Counted from the first letter of the stretch, positions 28,065 to 38,370 are shown. The stretch is 64,000 bases of DNA from Rhodocyclaceae bacterium (GCA_016791115.1 JAEUNL010000072.1:16329-80328), one strand, 5' to 3'. Numbers and translations: made by a program. Notes: generated by a model not told the origin, from the sequence alone.

Positions 28065-28412
28065 ATGCAATCACGTGCCGCAGTCCGCTCGATCGCCTTC
28101 TGCACCTGCCTCGCCCTGGCAGCACCCGCCCTTGCGGGGGGGAGCGAACCGCGCAACGGCGCGGCGCCGGTGGTCGACGCGGTGCCTGCCACCCCGGCCC
28201 CCGTCGAACCACGCCCTGCAGAATCCGCCGTGCCCGACAGCAAGGTCGAGCGCACCACCCGCGCCGTCGAGGGAGCCGTCGAGAAAACCGGTCAGGCAGT
28301 CAAGGAAGTCGTCGAGAAGACCAAATCCGGCGCCAAGGCCGTTGCGCGCAAGACGGGCCAGGTGGTGCGCGACGTCGGCGAGAAGATCGAAGGCGTCGGC
28401 AGCACGAAATGA
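28065..28412 (+). CDS. Small exported alanine/lysine-rich protein
   Basis: A 115-residue protein with a signal peptide (MQSRAAVRSIAFCTCLALAA, cleavage near ALA-GG). The mature part starts Pro/Ala-rich and ends in amphipathic repeats such as AVEGAVEKTGQAVKEVVEK and KSGAKAVARKTGQVVRDVG, reminiscent of LEA or CsbD-like stress proteins. TTGGAG lies just before the ATG at 28065. Divergent from the receiver-TPR gene. No family is recognised with confidence. Confidence 0.72.
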   Translation: MQSRAAVRSIAFCTCLALAAPALAGGSEPRNGAAPVVDAVPATPAPVEPRPAESAVPDSKVERTTRAVEGAVEKTGQAVKEVVEKTKSGAKAVARKTGQVVRDVGEKIEGVGSTK

Positions 28413-28443
28413 TCCCTTGGCAGGCCAGGCCCGCCTGCTGACT

Positions 28444-28449
28444 TATAAT
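28444..28449 (+). promoter_or_regulatory. Possible -10 box before mfd
   Basis: A perfect TATAAT lies 70 bases before the mfd start. The best -35-like hexamer, TTGGCA at 28417-28422, is 21 bases away, longer than ideal, so the promoter is only tentative. Confidence 0.35.
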
Positions 28450-28518
28450 TCGTGATCGAAAGGTTGCCGGCTGCGGAACGCCGGCGCCCGTCTCTTTTGC
28501 TGTCCCGGCCCCACCCTG

Positions 28519-31500
28519 ATGCCCGCACTGCCCTCTTCGCTCGACACCCTTGCCCTGCCGAAACCCGGATCAAAGCTCGACCTGCCGCCGCTGGCCGGCG
28601 CCAGCGACGCACTCTGGCTGTCCCGGATCGCGCAACCCGGCCGCCTGCTGGCGGTCGTCACCGCCAACCCCCTCGACGCCCAGCGCCTGCAGGACGAGAT
28701 CCGCTGGTTCGCGCCGCAACTTGCGGTGCGCGTGCTGCCCGACTGGGAAACCCTGCCCTACGATTCGTTCTCGCCGCACGAGGACCTGATTTCCGAGCGG
28801 CTCGCCACGCTCTACGACATCCAGCGCGGCGCCTGCGACGTGGTGCTGGTGCCGGCGTCGACGGCGCTGTACCGCATGGCGCCGCCGGCCTATCTCGCTG
28901 CCTACACCTTTTTCCTCAAGCAGGGGCAGAAGCTGGATGTCGAGGGTTTCCGCAACCAGATGACCCTGGCCGGCTACGCCCACGTCACGCAGGTGGTGAG
29001 CCCGGGCGAATACAGCGTGCGCGGCGGCCTGATCGACCTGTTCCCGATGGGTTCGGCGGTGCCCTACCGCATTGACCTGTTCGATGACGAAATCGAGTCG
29101 CTCAAGACCTTCGACGTCGACACCCAGCGCACCATTTATCCGGTGCCGGAAATCCGCCTGTTGCCCGCGCGCGAGTTCGCGCTCGACGACAAGGCACGCA
29201 CGCGCTTCCGCCAGCGCTTCCGCGAGGAGTTCGAGGGCGATCCGTCGCGCTCGACGATCTACAAGGACGTTTCCAACGGCATCGCGCCGGCCGGCATCGA
29301 ATACTGGCTGCCGCTGTTCCACGAGGAAACCGCAACCCTGTTCGACTACCTAAAGCCGGACACGCTGGTGTGCCTGCATCACGATGTTCCCGCAGCGATC
29401 GGCGAGTTCTGGCGCGACCTGAAAAGCCGCTACGACCTGCTCAAGTCCGACCGGGCGCGCCCGTTGCTGGCGCCGACGCAGATGTTCCTCGACGAGGAGC
29501 GCTTCTTCGTCGGCCTGCAGGACTTCGCCCGTATCGGCGTGTCGTCCGCGCGCGCCGAACCGGCCGATCGCGCGACCCAGCCGCTGCCCGACGTCTCGGT
29601 CGACCGCAAGGCGGCCGATCCGCTGGCGCGGCTGCGCGCGTTCTGCGCGGGCTTCGACGGGCGCGTGCTGCTGCTCGCCGAATCGCCCGGCCGGCGCGAG
29701 ACGATTCACGACTACCTGAGGGAATACGGCCTGCAGGCCGATGCCGCCACCGACTTCGCGTCCTTCGGCGAAACCGGCATCGCGCTGGGCCTGGCCGTCG
29801 CGCCGCTCGCCGCCGGCTTCGTCTGGCTGCAGGCGAAACTCGCCTTGGTCACCGAGAACGAGCTTTACCCGACCACCGCGCGCACCCGCGGCAAGCGCAC
29901 CGAGACGCGCCAGGCCAGCGTCGAAGGCTGGCTGCGCGACCTCACCGAACTGAAGATCGGCGATCCGATCGTGCATGCGAGCCACGGCATCGGGCGCTAC
30001 CACGGCCTGGTGCACCTCGACCTCGGCGAGGGTGACACCGAGTTCCTCCACCTCGAATACGCCGGCGACGCCAAGCTCTACGTGCCGGTATCGCAACTGC
30101 ATGTCATCTCGCGCTACAGCGGCGTGGCGCCCGAACAGGTCGAGCTGCACACGCTCGGCTCAGGCCAGTGGGAAAAGGCGAAGAAGCGCGCTGCCCAGCA
30201 GGTGCGCGACACCGCTGCCGAACTGCTCGCGCTCTACGCGCAGCGCGCCGCGCGCAAGGGGCACACGTTCGACTTCAAACAGCACGACATGGAAGCCTTC
30301 GCCGACGGCTTCGGCTTCGAGGAAACACCCGACCAGCTTGCCGCGATCAACGCGGTGGTGGCCGACATGCGCTCCGGCAAGCCGATGGACCGGCTGGTGT
30401 GCGGCGACGTCGGCTTCGGCAAGACCGAGGTTGCGCTGCGCGCGGCCTTCGTCGCCGTCGCCGACGGCAAGCAGGTCGCCATCCTGGCGCCGACCACGCT
30501 GCTCGCCGAGCAGCATTTCCAGACCTTCTCGGACCGCTTCGCCGACTGGCCGGTGAAGCTCGCCGAGCTGTCGCGCTTCCGCAGCGCGAAGGAGCAGGCG
30601 GCGGCGCTCGAACAGCTCGCCGAGGGCAAGATCGACATCCTGATCGGCACCCACCGGCTGCTGCAGAAGGACGTGAAGTTCACCCGGCTCGGCCTCGTCA
30701 TCATCGACGAGGAACACCGCTTCGGCGTGCGCCAGAAGGAGGCGCTGAAAGCGCTGCGCGCGGAGGTCGACGTGCTGACGCTGACCGCGACGCCGATCCC
30801 GCGCACACTCGGCCTCGCGCTCGAAGGCATGCGGGATTTCTCCGTGATCGCCACCGCGCCGAGCCGCCGGCTTGCCATCAAGACTTTCGTTTCCCCGTGG
30901 TCGCGCGGGCTGATCCGCGAGGCGGTGCTGCGCGAATTCAAGCGCGGCGGGCAGGTGTACTTCCTGCACAACGAGGTCGACACCATCGAGACGATGCGCA
31001 ACCACCTGGCCGAGCTGCTGCCCGAGGCACGCATCGTGATCGGCCACGGCCAGCTGCCGGAGCGCGAACTGGAACGCGTGATGCGCGACTTCACGCAGCA
31101 GAAATCGAATCTGCTGCTGTGCTCGACCATCATCGAGACCGGCATCGACAATCCGCATGCCAACACCATCATCATCAACCGCGCCGACAAGTTCGGCATC
31201 GCCCAGCTGCACCAGCTGCGCGGGCGCGTCGGACGTTCGCACCACCAGGCCTACGCCTACCTGCTGACCGACCGCGACGCCAAGCCGTCGAAGCAGGCCG
31301 AGCGCCGGCTCGAAGCGATCCAGATGTCGGAGGAACTCGGCAGCGGCTTCTTCCTCGCCATGCACGACCTGGAGATCCGCGGTGCCGGCGAGATCCTCGG
31401 CGAGAACCAGAGCGGCGAGATCCAGGAAATCGGCTTCTCGCTTTACACACAGATGCTCAACACGGCCGTCAAGGCGCTGCAGAAAGGCGAGGCGGTGCCC

Positions 31501-31956
31501 GACCTCACGCAGCCGCTCGACGTGGTCTCAGAGATCAACCTGCACGAGCCGGCGCTGCTCCCGGCCGATTACTGCAGCGACATCAATGAGCGCCTGACGC
31601 TATACAAGCGCATGGCCAACTGCGATGGCGCCGACGAACTGCAGGCGATCCAGGAAGAACTGATCGACCGCTTCGGCAACCTGCCGCCGCAGGCGCTGGC
31701 GCTGGTCGAGACGCACCGCCTGCGCATCGCCGCCAAGCCGCTCGGCATCGCCAAGATCGACGCGCACGAAACGAAGATCCAGTTCGCCTTCGTCCCCAAC
31801 CCGCCGATCGAGCCGCTTCGCGTTTTCGAGCTGATCCAGAAGAACCGTCACTACAAGCTCGCCGGCCCGGACAAGCTCACCGTCGCGGTGGAAACGCGCA
31901 ACCTCGCCGAGCGCGTCGGCGCCGTGCGCGATGCGATGAAGAAACTTGCCGGCTGA
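28519..31956 (+). CDS. mfd: Transcription-repair coupling factor Mfd
   Basis: A 1145-residue DNA translocase that removes RNA polymerase stalled at lesions and recruits UvrA. The N-terminal third is UvrB-like (DWETLPYDSFSPHEDLISER). The RNA-polymerase-interacting CarD-like region has KIGDPIVHASHGIGRYHGLV (about residue 480). The helicase motor has Walker A CGDVGFGKTEVALRA, DEEH in VIIDEEHRFGVRQKEALKA, and RGRVGRSHHQAYAYLL. The C-terminal TRCF domain includes EINLHEPALLPADYC. Length is standard. No sign of damage. Confidence 0.97.
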   Translation: MPALPSSLDTLALPKPGSKLDLPPLAGASDALWLSRIAQPGRLLAVVTANPLDAQRLQDEIRWFAPQLAVRVLPDWETLPYDSFSPHEDLISERLATLYDIQRGACDVVLVPASTALYRMAPPAYLAAYTFFLKQGQKLDVEGFRNQMTLAGYAHVTQVVSPGEYSVRGGLIDLFPMGSAVPYRIDLFDDEIESLKTFDVDTQRTIYPVPEIRLLPAREFALDDKARTRFRQRFREEFEGDPSRSTIYKDVSNGIAPAGIEYWLPLFHEETATLFDYLKPDTLVCLHHDVPAAIGEFWRDLKSRYDLLKSDRARPLLAPTQMFLDEERFFVGLQDFARIGVSSARAEPADRATQPLPDVSVDRKAADPLARLRAFCAGFDGRVLLLAESPGRRETIHDYLREYGLQADAATDFASFGETGIALGLAVAPLAAGFVWLQAKLALVTENELYPTTARTRGKRTETRQASVEGWLRDLTELKIGDPIVHASHGIGRYHGLVHLDLGEGDTEFLHLEYAGDAKLYVPVSQLHVISRYSGVAPEQVELHTLGSGQWEKAKKRAAQQVRDTAAELLALYAQRAARKGHTFDFKQHDMEAFADGFGFEETPDQLAAINAVVADMRSGKPMDRLVCGDVGFGKTEVALRAAFVAVADGKQVAILAPTTLLAEQHFQTFSDRFADWPVKLAELSRFRSAKEQAAALEQLAEGKIDILIGTHRLLQKDVKFTRLGLVIIDEEHRFGVRQKEALKALRAEVDVLTLTATPIPRTLGLALEGMRDFSVIATAPSRRLAIKTFVSPWSRGLIREAVLREFKRGGQVYFLHNEVDTIETMRNHLAELLPEARIVIGHGQLPERELERVMRDFTQQKSNLLLCSTIIETGIDNPHANTIIINRADKFGIAQLHQLRGRVGRSHHQAYAYLLTDRDAKPSKQAERRLEAIQMSEELGSGFFLAMHDLEIRGAGEILGENQSGEIQEIGFSLYTQMLNTAVKALQKGEAVPDLTQPLDVVSEINLHEPALLPADYCSDINERLTLYKRMANCDGADELQAIQEELIDRFGNLPPQALALVETHRLRIAAKPLGIAKIDAHETKIQFAFVPNPPIEPLRVFELIQKNRHYKLAGPDKLTVAVETRNLAERVGAVRDAMKKLAG

Positions 31957-31960
31957 CCGG

Positions 31961-32077
31961 CCTGGAAGCCGCATGGACAGGCGCTCGCCAGCCCGCCATG
32001 CCTGAACAGCGCATGGATAATGGCTCTCGCGGCATGTCGGCCGGTCATTTTTTATCCATGCGCCTTCCAGCCATGCC
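31961..32077. repeat. Interspersed imperfect-palindrome repeat, copy 3
   Basis: It begins CTGGAAGCCGCATGGACAGG and ends ATCCATGCGCCTTCCAGCCA followed by TGCC; CTGGAAG and CTTCCAG close the outer stem. It starts five bases past the mfd stop. The sequence from here to aroG (32201) has TACAAT at 32136-32141 as a possible -10 box and nothing else recognised. Confidence 0.78.
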
Positions 32078-32200
32078 CGTTGCCGAAATTCGATCGCGTT
32101 CGCTGCGCTGGCCGCGCCGCCCGCGGCGCATCGATTACAATATCGCCCTTCGATTCCCGCGCCGCGTGCATTGATCGGCGTGTCACCCATCCGTCCCAGC

Positions 32201-33271
32201 ATGACTTCCGTCCAGACCGAAAACCTTGCCATCGAGGCATTCGACCTCATGCCTTCACCCGCCGAGATCCATGCGCGGGTGCCCCTGACCGAACGCGCGG
32301 CGCAGACCGTACTCGCGGGCCGCACCGTCCTGCGCGACATCCTCGACCGGCGCGACCCGCGCCTGTTCGTGGTGGTCGGACCATGCTCGATCCACGATCC
32401 CGTGGCCGGCCTCGACTACGCGCGCCGGCTCAAGTCGCTGGCCGACGCCGTGGCCGAATCCATGCTGATCGTGATGCGCGTGTATTTCGAGAAACCGCGC
32501 ACCGCCACCGGCTGGAAGGGCTTCATCAACGACCCGCGCATGGACGACTCCTTCCACATCGAGGAAGGCATGCAGCGCGCGCGCCAGTTTCTGCTCGACG
32601 TGGCTGAACTCGGCCTGCCGGCCGGCACCGAGGCGCTCGACCCGATATCGCCGCAGTACCTCGGCGACCTGATTGCGTGGACCGCAATCGGCGCGCGCAC
32701 CTCGGAATCGCAAACGCACCGCGAGATGTCCTCCGGCCTGTCCACGCCGGTCGGCTTCAAGAACGCGACCGACGGCGATCTCGACGTGGCAATCAACGCC
32801 ATCATCTCGGCCTCGCGCCCGCACAGCTTTCTCGGCATCAACGCGGAAGGGCGTTCGTCGATCATCCGCACGCGCGGCAACGCCTACGGGCATGTGGTGC
32901 TGCGCGGCGGCGGCGGACGGCCGAACTACGACACCGTCAGCATCTCGCTCGCCGAGACGGCCCTGGCGAAGGCCAACCTGCCACAGAACATCGTCGTCGA
33001 CTGCTCGCACGCCAACTCATACAAGAAGCCGGAATTGCAGCCGCTGGTGATGACCGACGTGATCCATCAGGTGCGTGAAGGCAACCGCTCGATCGTCGGG
33101 CTGATGCTCGAAAGCAACATCGAGGCGGGCAACCAGCCGATTCCCGCCGATCTTTCGCAACTCAGGTACGGCTGTTCGGTCACCGACGCCTGCATCGACT
33201 GGGGCACCACGGAAACGGCGATCCTCAAGGCGCACGACGTGCTGCGCAACGCGATCCCCGGCCGCGCATGA
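32201..33271 (+). CDS. aroG: 3-deoxy-7-phosphoheptulonate synthase (DAHP synthase, class I)
   Basis: A 356-residue enzyme joining phosphoenolpyruvate and erythrose 4-phosphate, the first step of aromatic amino acid synthesis. Motifs: VVVGPCSIHDP, MRVYFEKPRTATGWKGFIND, LRGGGGRPNYD, VVDCSHANSYKKPELQ and GLMLESNIEAGNQP. This is the AroF/G/H type of E. coli. Which amino acid inhibits it cannot be told from sequence here. The start at 32201 (MTSVQTENL) is preferred to one 30 bases upstream. serB overlaps its end by four bases. Confidence 0.94.
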   Translation: MTSVQTENLAIEAFDLMPSPAEIHARVPLTERAAQTVLAGRTVLRDILDRRDPRLFVVVGPCSIHDPVAGLDYARRLKSLADAVAESMLIVMRVYFEKPRTATGWKGFINDPRMDDSFHIEEGMQRARQFLLDVAELGLPAGTEALDPISPQYLGDLIAWTAIGARTSESQTHREMSSGLSTPVGFKNATDGDLDVAINAIISASRPHSFLGINAEGRSSIIRTRGNAYGHVVLRGGGGRPNYDTVSISLAETALAKANLPQNIVVDCSHANSYKKPELQPLVMTDVIHQVREGNRSIVGLMLESNIEAGNQPIPADLSQLRYGCSVTDACIDWGTTETAILKAHDVLRNAIPGRA

Positions 33272-34098
33272 ATCTGGTCGTCCAGGGTGCGGAAGTCGAG
33301 ACGCGCTGGCTGAAGGAACTTGCCCACCTGGTTTCCGCCTGCGCGATCGAGCAGATCAACACCCAGGCCTTCCGCCTGCGCGACGCCGCAGTGAGCCCTG
33401 CCGTGGCCGAATACTGTCTGGAACGCAGCCTCGATTACGGCTACGTGCCGCCCGGCCGGCGCCTTTCCGACATGCGCCTGTTCGTCACCGACATGGATTC
33501 GACGTTGATCACCATCGAGTGCATCGACGAGATCGCCGACATGCAGGGCCTCAAGCCGCAGGTCGCGGCGATCACCGAATCGGCGATGCGCGGAGAGATG
33601 GATTTCTGTGAGAGCCTGCGCCGGCGCGTGGGCCTGCTCGCAGGCCTCGAAGAATCGGCTCTACAGCGCGTCCATGACGAGCGCCTGAGCCTGTCGCCCG
33701 GTGCCGAACGCCTGATGAAGCAACTGAAGACGGCCGGCGTGAAGACCATGCTGGTCTCGGGCGGTTTTACCTTCTTCACCGAGCGCATCAAGGCACGTCT
33801 CGGCTTCGACTACGCCCACTCGAACGTGTTGGAAATCGAGGCCGGCCGCTTGACCGGCCGGGTAATCGGCGACATCGTCGACGGCGAAGCCAAGCGCCGC
33901 CACCTGATCGAAGCACGCAACGCGCTCGGCGCCGCGCACAACCAGGTCATTGCGGCCGGCGACGGCGCCAACGACCTGAAGATGCTCGGCGAAGCCGAAG
34001 TGAATGTCGCCTACCGCGCCAAGCCGGTCGTGCGCGCGCAGGCTGCCTATGCGCTGAACTTCGTCGGCCTGGACGGGATTCTCAACCTGTTCGAATGA
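33268..34098 (+). CDS. serB: Phosphoserine phosphatase
   Basis: A 276-residue HAD enzyme for the last step of serine synthesis. The nucleophile is Asp75 in TDMDSTLI (DxDST), followed by Thr/Ser motif LVSGGFTFFTERIKARLGF and AAGDGANDLKMLGEAEVNVA with metal-binding aspartates. The N-terminal 65 residues correspond to the regulatory part of SerB. The ATG overlaps the aroG stop (ATGA), so the two are co-translated. Confidence 0.95.
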   Translation: MNLVVQGAEVETRWLKELAHLVSACAIEQINTQAFRLRDAAVSPAVAEYCLERSLDYGYVPPGRRLSDMRLFVTDMDSTLITIECIDEIADMQGLKPQVAAITESAMRGEMDFCESLRRRVGLLAGLEESALQRVHDERLSLSPGAERLMKQLKTAGVKTMLVSGGFTFFTERIKARLGFDYAHSNVLEIEAGRLTGRVIGDIVDGEAKRRHLIEARNALGAAHNQVIAAGDGANDLKMLGEAEVNVAYRAKPVVRAQAAYALNFVGLDGILNLFE

Positions 34099-34130
34099 AA
34101 CGCACGCCATGCAGGCGCGCCAGGTTTCAT
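34095..34130. terminator. Hairpin between convergent serB and MAPEG genes
   Basis: ATGAAAC-GCACGCC pairs with GGCGCGC-CAG-GTTTCAT around ATGCA, giving a two-part stem that begins at the serB stop codon. It lacks a long T-run and could end transcription in either direction. Confidence 0.45.
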
Positions 34131-34139
34131 TATGCAGAC

Positions 34140-34538
34140 TCAGAGTGCCGCGCCCACCTTCAGCGCGAGTACCGCGAGCGCGAACAGCACGATGAAAGTG
34201 CCGAGGGTGCCGGCCATACGTCCGAATGACTCGCCGCTCGAATGGGAGAAACCCCACGCGTGGAGCAGCCGCGAACCGATCAGCACGACGCCAGCCATGT
34301 GCAACCATTTGGGCGGGATACCGTTGACTTCGACTACCGCCATGAGCAAAAGCGACATCGGCACATACTCGACAAAGTTCGCCTGGACGCGCATCGCGCG
34401 CGCAAGCGCCTCGTTGCCGCCGTCGCCAAGTCCGACCTTGGTGATGCGCCGCTGGTTGACGACCAGTCCCGCCAGCAGCAGCAGGAGCAGCGCGCACAAT
34501 CCGGCGTAGAGCGCCGTGACCGGCGCGCCGAAGGTCAC
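34140..34538 (-). CDS. MAPEG-family membrane protein
   Basis: A 132-residue protein with four hydrophobic segments and the MAPEG core RAMRVQANFVEYVPMSLLLM, then LHMAGVVLIGSRLLHAWGFS. The family includes glutathione-dependent membrane enzymes; bacterial members are mostly uncharacterised. The GTG start at 34538 overlaps the iscX stop by four bases (GTGA), so it is translated as the last gene of the isc operon. No known role in iron-sulfur assembly. Confidence 0.85.
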   Translation of the reverse strand: MTFGAPVTALYAGLCALLLLLLAGLVVNQRRITKVGLGDGGNEALARAMRVQANFVEYVPMSLLLMAVVEVNGIPPKWLHMAGVVLIGSRLLHAWGFSHSSGESFGRMAGTLGTFIVLFALAVLALKVGAAL

Positions 34539-34729
34539 TCGACCTCTTCGATCCAGGCCATCTGGATCGCTTCGAGAATCTTCTCGCCGCAGTGCTTCGG
34601 ATCGTCGTCGAACTCCTCGAGGGCGATTACCCAGCCCATGAGGTCGACGAAGTTGATGCGCCTCGGGTCGACATCGGGATGCCTGTCGGCCAGTTGAATG
34701 GCGATCTCCAGCGTGTCGGTCCACTTCAT
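34535..34729 (-). CDS. iscX: Fe-S assembly protein IscX
   Basis: A 64-residue acidic protein: MKWTDTLEIAIQLADRHPDV, then FVDLMGWVIALEEFDDDPK and EAIQMAWIEEVE. IscX binds IscS and iron and tunes cluster assembly. It overlaps fdx by one base and the MAPEG gene by four. Confidence 0.95.
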   Translation of the reverse strand: MKWTDTLEIAIQLADRHPDVDPRRINFVDLMGWVIALEEFDDDPKHCGEKILEAIQMAWIEEVE

Positions 34730-35070
34730 CAGTGCTTGCCCTCCGACACCATGTTGATCGTGTATTTGGGGATCTCGATCACGAGCGGCGACTCGCCCAC
34801 CTGCGCCTGACAGGAAAGCCGCGAGGTCGGTTCCAGACCCCATGCCTTGTCGAGCAGATCCTCCTCGACTTCTTCGGCGGGTGCGAGCGCCTCGAACCCT
34901 TCGCGGACGATGACATGGCAGGTCGTGCAGGCGCAGGATTTCTCGCACGCATGCTCGATGTCGATGCCGTTCTGCAGCAGCGTATCGCAAATGCTGGCGC
35001 CGGGCGTGGCTTCGATCACCGCACCCTCGGGGCACAATTCGACGTGCGGCAGTACGATCATCTGGGTCAT
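34729..35070 (-). CDS. fdx: ISC-system [2Fe-2S] ferredoxin
   Basis: A 113-residue adrenodoxin-type ferredoxin that supplies electrons to IscS/IscU assembly. The cluster ligands are Cys42, Cys48, Cys51 (in CEKSCACTTC) and Cys87 (RLSCQAQ), the same positions as in E. coli Fdx. Located between hscA and iscX as usual. Confidence 0.95.
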   Translation of the reverse strand: MTQMIVLPHVELCPEGAVIEATPGASICDTLLQNGIDIEHACEKSCACTTCHVIVREGFEALAPAEEVEEDLLDKAWGLEPTSRLSCQAQVGESPLVIEIPKYTINMVSEGKH

Positions 35071-35089
35071 GGCGGGCTTTCGTGCAGTA

Positions 35090-36958
35090 CTAAACCTTGA
35101 GTTCGTCGAGCTTCTGGCCGGCGAGTGCGCGCCGCACGCTCTGATCCATGCGTCGGGCGGCAAAATCGGTGGTGGCGTGATTGGCCTCGGCAATCGCGGC
35201 GGAAAGCGCGGCGGCATCGCTCCCCGCTGCCAGCGTGCGCAGGCGCGCAAGCATGCGGTCGATGGCTGTGCGTTCGTCCGCCGCGAGCAATCGCGCATCC
35301 TCCGCCAGCGCCGCTTCGGTCGCATCGATCAGGCGCCCCGCCTCGACCTGGTACTCGCGCAGCTTGCGCGCTTCCATGTCTTCCCGTGCGTGGTCAGCGC
35401 CGGAGCGCAACATGCCGGCAATCTCGTCATCCGTCAGCCCGTAGGACGGCTTCACCGTGACGCTTGCCTCGACACCGCTGGACATCTCGCGTGCCGCGAC
35501 CGACAACAAGCCGTCGGCATCGACCTGGAAAGTGACCCGAATGCGCGCAGCGCCGGCGACCATCGGCGGTATGCCGCGCAGCTCGAAACGCGCGAGCGAG
35601 CGGCAGTCGGACACCAGCTCGCGCTCGCCCTGCACGACGTGGAAGGCCATCGCGGTCTGCCCGTCCTTGTAGGTGGTGAATTCCTGCGCCTTGGCAATCG
35701 GTATCGTCGAATTGCGCGTGATGACCTTTTCGGTCAGCCCCCCCATCGTCTCGAGTCCGAGCGACAGCGGGATCACGTCGAGCAACAGCCAGTCGTCCTC
35801 GGCCTTGCGATTGCCGGCGAGCACGTTGGCCTGGATTGCCGCGCCGAGCGCGACAACCTTGTCCGGATCCAGGTTCGTGAGCGGCTCCTGGCCGAAGAAA
35901 TCGCCGATCGCGCGCTGGATGTGGGGCATGCGGGTCGCCCCGCCGACCATCACCACGCCCTTGACGTCCTTCGGCTCAAGCCCCGCGTCGCGCAGTGCCT
36001 TTCGGGTCGGCGCAAGCGTCTTGCCGACGAGGTTCTGCGTGATGTCCACGAAGGCATCGCGTGTGATCGCCAGCTCGATGCGCTCGCCGGACTGGAGCTT
36101 GGCGAAGATCGGTACCTCGGTGTTCGCGGAGAGCTGCTCCTTCGCCGAGCGCGACTTCATCAGCAGCATGCGCGCATCTTCGACCGACGGGGGCGCGATC
36201 TTCGCGTTGTCCAGCACCCAGCAGAACAGCCTGTGATCGAAATCGTCGCCGCCGAGCGCCGCATTGCCGTTGGTGGCGAGTACCTCGAACACGCCACGCG
36301 ACAGGCGCAGGATCGAAATGTCGAAGGTACCGCCGCCGAGATCGAACACGGCATAAACGCCCTCCGCCCCGTTGTCGAGGCCGTAGGCGATTGCCGCCGC
36401 GGTCGGTTCGTTGAGCAGCCGCAGTACGTTGAGTCCCGCCAGCCGTGCAGCATCCTTGGTCGCCTGGCGCTGCGCATCGTCGAAATACGCTGGCACTGTG
36501 ATCACCGCGCCGGTCAGTTCGCCGCCGAGACTTGCCTCGGCGCGCGTGCGCAGCACCTTGAGAATGTCTGCCGATATCTCGACCGGGCTCTTGATGCCCT
36601 GCACCGTGCGCAGGCGGACCATTCCTTCGGCATCGACGAAGTCATAGGGCATCGACTCGACGTGCGCAACGTCGCGCAGCCCGCGCCCCATGAAGCGCTT
36701 GACCGAGACAATGGCATTGCGAGGATCCTGCGCCTGCGCACCCTGCGCCTGCCAGCCGACATCGACGGCACCCTCGGGCTTGTAATGAACGATCGACGGC
36801 AGCAGCGCCCGCCCCTGTTCGTCATTGATGCAGACGGCAATGCCGTTGCGTACCGTCGCAACGAGCGAATTCGTGGTGCCGAGGTCGATGCCGACAGCCA
36901 GCCGGTGCTGGTGCGGTTCGGTGCTCATGCCGGGTTCGGCGATCTGCAAGAGTGCCAT
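35090..36958 (-). CDS. hscA: Fe-S assembly Hsp70 chaperone HscA
   Basis: A 622-residue Hsp70: [18 protein letters not shown] at the start, [14 protein letters not shown] and [20 protein letters not shown] in the ATPase, then the substrate-binding domain. With HscB it helps release clusters from IscU by binding its LPPVK motif, which is present in the IscU here. Its ATG shares one base with the hscB stop. Confidence 0.96.
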   Translation of the reverse strand: MALLQIAEPGMSTEPHQHRLAVGIDLGTTNSLVATVRNGIAVCINDEQGRALLPSIVHYKPEGAVDVGWQAQGAQAQDPRNAIVSVKRFMGRGLRDVAHVESMPYDFVDAEGMVRLRTVQGIKSPVEISADILKVLRTRAEASLGGELTGAVITVPAYFDDAQRQATKDAARLAGLNVLRLLNEPTAAAIAYGLDNGAEGVYAVFDLGGGTFDISILRLSRGVFEVLATNGNAALGGDDFDHRLFCWVLDNAKIAPPSVEDARMLLMKSRSAKEQLSANTEVPIFAKLQSGERIELAITRDAFVDITQNLVGKTLAPTRKALRDAGLEPKDVKGVVMVGGATRMPHIQRAIGDFFGQEPLTNLDPDKVVALGAAIQANVLAGNRKAEDDWLLLDVIPLSLGLETMGGLTEKVITRNSTIPIAKAQEFTTYKDGQTAMAFHVVQGERELVSDCRSLARFELRGIPPMVAGAARIRVTFQVDADGLLSVAAREMSSGVEASVTVKPSYGLTDDEIAGMLRSGADHAREDMEARKLREYQVEAGRLIDATEAALAEDARLLAADERTAIDRMLARLRTLAAGSDAAALSAAIAEANHATTDFAARRMDQSVRRALAGQKLDELKV

Positions 36959-37491
36959 CAGGTTTCCAGCGATTCGATTGCGTCGAGTATGTCGTGTTGC
37001 AGCTTTTCCAGGAACATCAGCCGGCGCACCGCGGCCGCCGCCGCATGATAGTCGCGGGTGCGATCGATGTCGCGCTCGATTTCCCCAACCACGCCTGCAT
37101 GCTGGTGGCGCAGACGCGCGAGCAGCTTGTCCAGCTCATCGACGTCCTCGCCGGCACGCGCTTCCTGAACCGCCTCGCGCCACTCCATCTGTTCCATCAG
37201 GAAGGCCGGTGGCATCGCGGTGTTGCTTTCGGTCGCGGTATCCACCCCCTTCAGGAGCAGGACGTATTGCGCCCGAGAAAGCGGGTTCTTCAGGGTTCGG
37301 TAGGCCTCGTTGATGCGCGTCGCCCACTGCATCGAGACACGCTTGTCGGCGTCCGACAAATGCGCGAAACGATCCGGATGCACGCGTGTCTGCAGGTCGT
37401 GGTAGGCGGTTTCGAGCGCAAGCGGGTCGAGGTGAAAACCCGGTGCGATGCCGAACAGCGTGAAAAAATCCTGGTTGAACTCGGTGCTCAT
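36958..37491 (-). CDS. hscB: Fe-S assembly J-protein HscB
   Basis: A 177-residue co-chaperone: J-domain with HPD at residues 38-40 ([10 protein letters not shown]), then the C-terminal helical domain that binds IscU. The start at 37491 ([15 protein letters not shown]) fits the family; an upstream start adds seven residues. The 118 bases up to iscA hold no gene. Confidence 0.95.
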   Translation of the reverse strand: MSTEFNQDFFTLFGIAPGFHLDPLALETAYHDLQTRVHPDRFAHLSDADKRVSMQWATRINEAYRTLKNPLSRAQYVLLLKGVDTATESNTAMPPAFLMEQMEWREAVQEARAGEDVDELDKLLARLRHQHAGVVGEIERDIDRTRDYHAAAAAVRRLMFLEKLQHDILDAIESLET

Positions 37492-37609
37492 CGGGACCAG
37501 ACCATCCGGCAAAGACCGCTGCGGCCGGCGCTGTCACGCCGGCATGCGCCAACGATATCCTTGTCCCCTCGCCCGGTCCAGTTCCGCCTGTCGGGCCTGC
37601 ACCCGGGAC

Positions 37610-37933
37610 TCAGACGTTGAAGCTCTCGCCGCAGCCGCACTGGTTCTTGACGTTCGGGTTGTTGAACTTGAAACCCTCGTTGAGACCTTCGCGCGCGAAA
37701 TCGAGCTCGGTGCCGTCGATGTAGGGAAGACTCTTCGGATCGACGACCACCTTGACGCCGTTGCATTCGAACACCAAGTCGTCCTGGTCGATTGCATCGA
37801 CGAATTCGAGCTTGTACGCCATGCCGGAACACCCGGACGTCCTCACGCCGAGCCGCACCCCCACGCCCTTGCCGCGTTTCGCAAGGAAATTGCTGACATG
37901 CTTCGCAGCGCGTTCGGTAATCGTGACCGCCAT
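37610..37933 (-). CDS. iscA: Fe-S cluster carrier IscA
   Basis: A 107-residue A-type carrier. The three conserved cysteines are Cys35 (SGCSGMAY), Cys99 and Cys101 (QCGCGESF). It follows iscU by 14 bases in the standard order. Confidence 0.96.
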   Translation of the reverse strand: MAVTITERAAKHVSNFLAKRGKGVGVRLGVRTSGCSGMAYKLEFVDAIDQDDLVFECNGVKVVVDPKSLPYIDGTELDFAREGLNEGFKFNNPNVKNQCGCGESFNV

Positions 37934-37947
37934 CTGGTTGCCCCTTC

Positions 37948-38370
37948 TCAGGCCGCTGCCGGCGTCTTGCCGGAATGCTCGTCGGGCCGTTCGCCGTGCT
38001 TGTTTCGGTAATCGGTGACCGCCGCCTTGATCGCGTCCTCAGCAAGGATCGAGCAGTGGATCTTGACCGGCGGCAGCGCAAGCTCCTCGGCGATCGCCGT
38101 GTTCCTGATCTCCAGCGCCTGATCGAGCGTCTTTCCCTTCACCCACTCGGTGACCAGCGAACTCGACGCGATCGCCGAACCGCAGCCGTAGGTCTTGAAC
38201 TTGGCGTCCTCGATACGGCCATCCGCGCCGACCTTGATCTGCAGCTTCATCACGTCACCGCAGGCCGGCGCGCCAACCATGCCGGTGCCCACGGCATCGT
38301 CGTCCTTGTCGAATGCGCCGACGTTGCGCGGATTCTCGTAGTGGTCCAGAACCTTTTCACTGTAAGACAT
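37948..38370 (-). CDS. iscU: Fe-S cluster scaffold IscU
   Basis: A 140-residue scaffold with cluster ligands Cys37 (GAPACGDVM), Cys63 ([11 protein letters not shown]) and Cys106 ([11 protein letters not shown]), plus the HscA-binding LPPVK at 99-103. The tail is a little longer than in E. coli (128 residues). Confidence 0.97.
   Translation of the reverse strand: MSYSEKVLDHYENPRNVGAFDKDDDAVGTGMVGAPACGDVMKLQIKVGADGRIEDAKFKTYGCGSAIASSSLVTEWVKGKTLDQALEIRNTAIAEELALPPVKIHCSILAEDAIKAAVTDYRNKHGERPDEHSGKTPAAA

Noticed and set aside
34847..37048. 733-codon frame antisense to hscA
   Set aside because: hscA is certain on the other strand and the frame has shadow-like composition.
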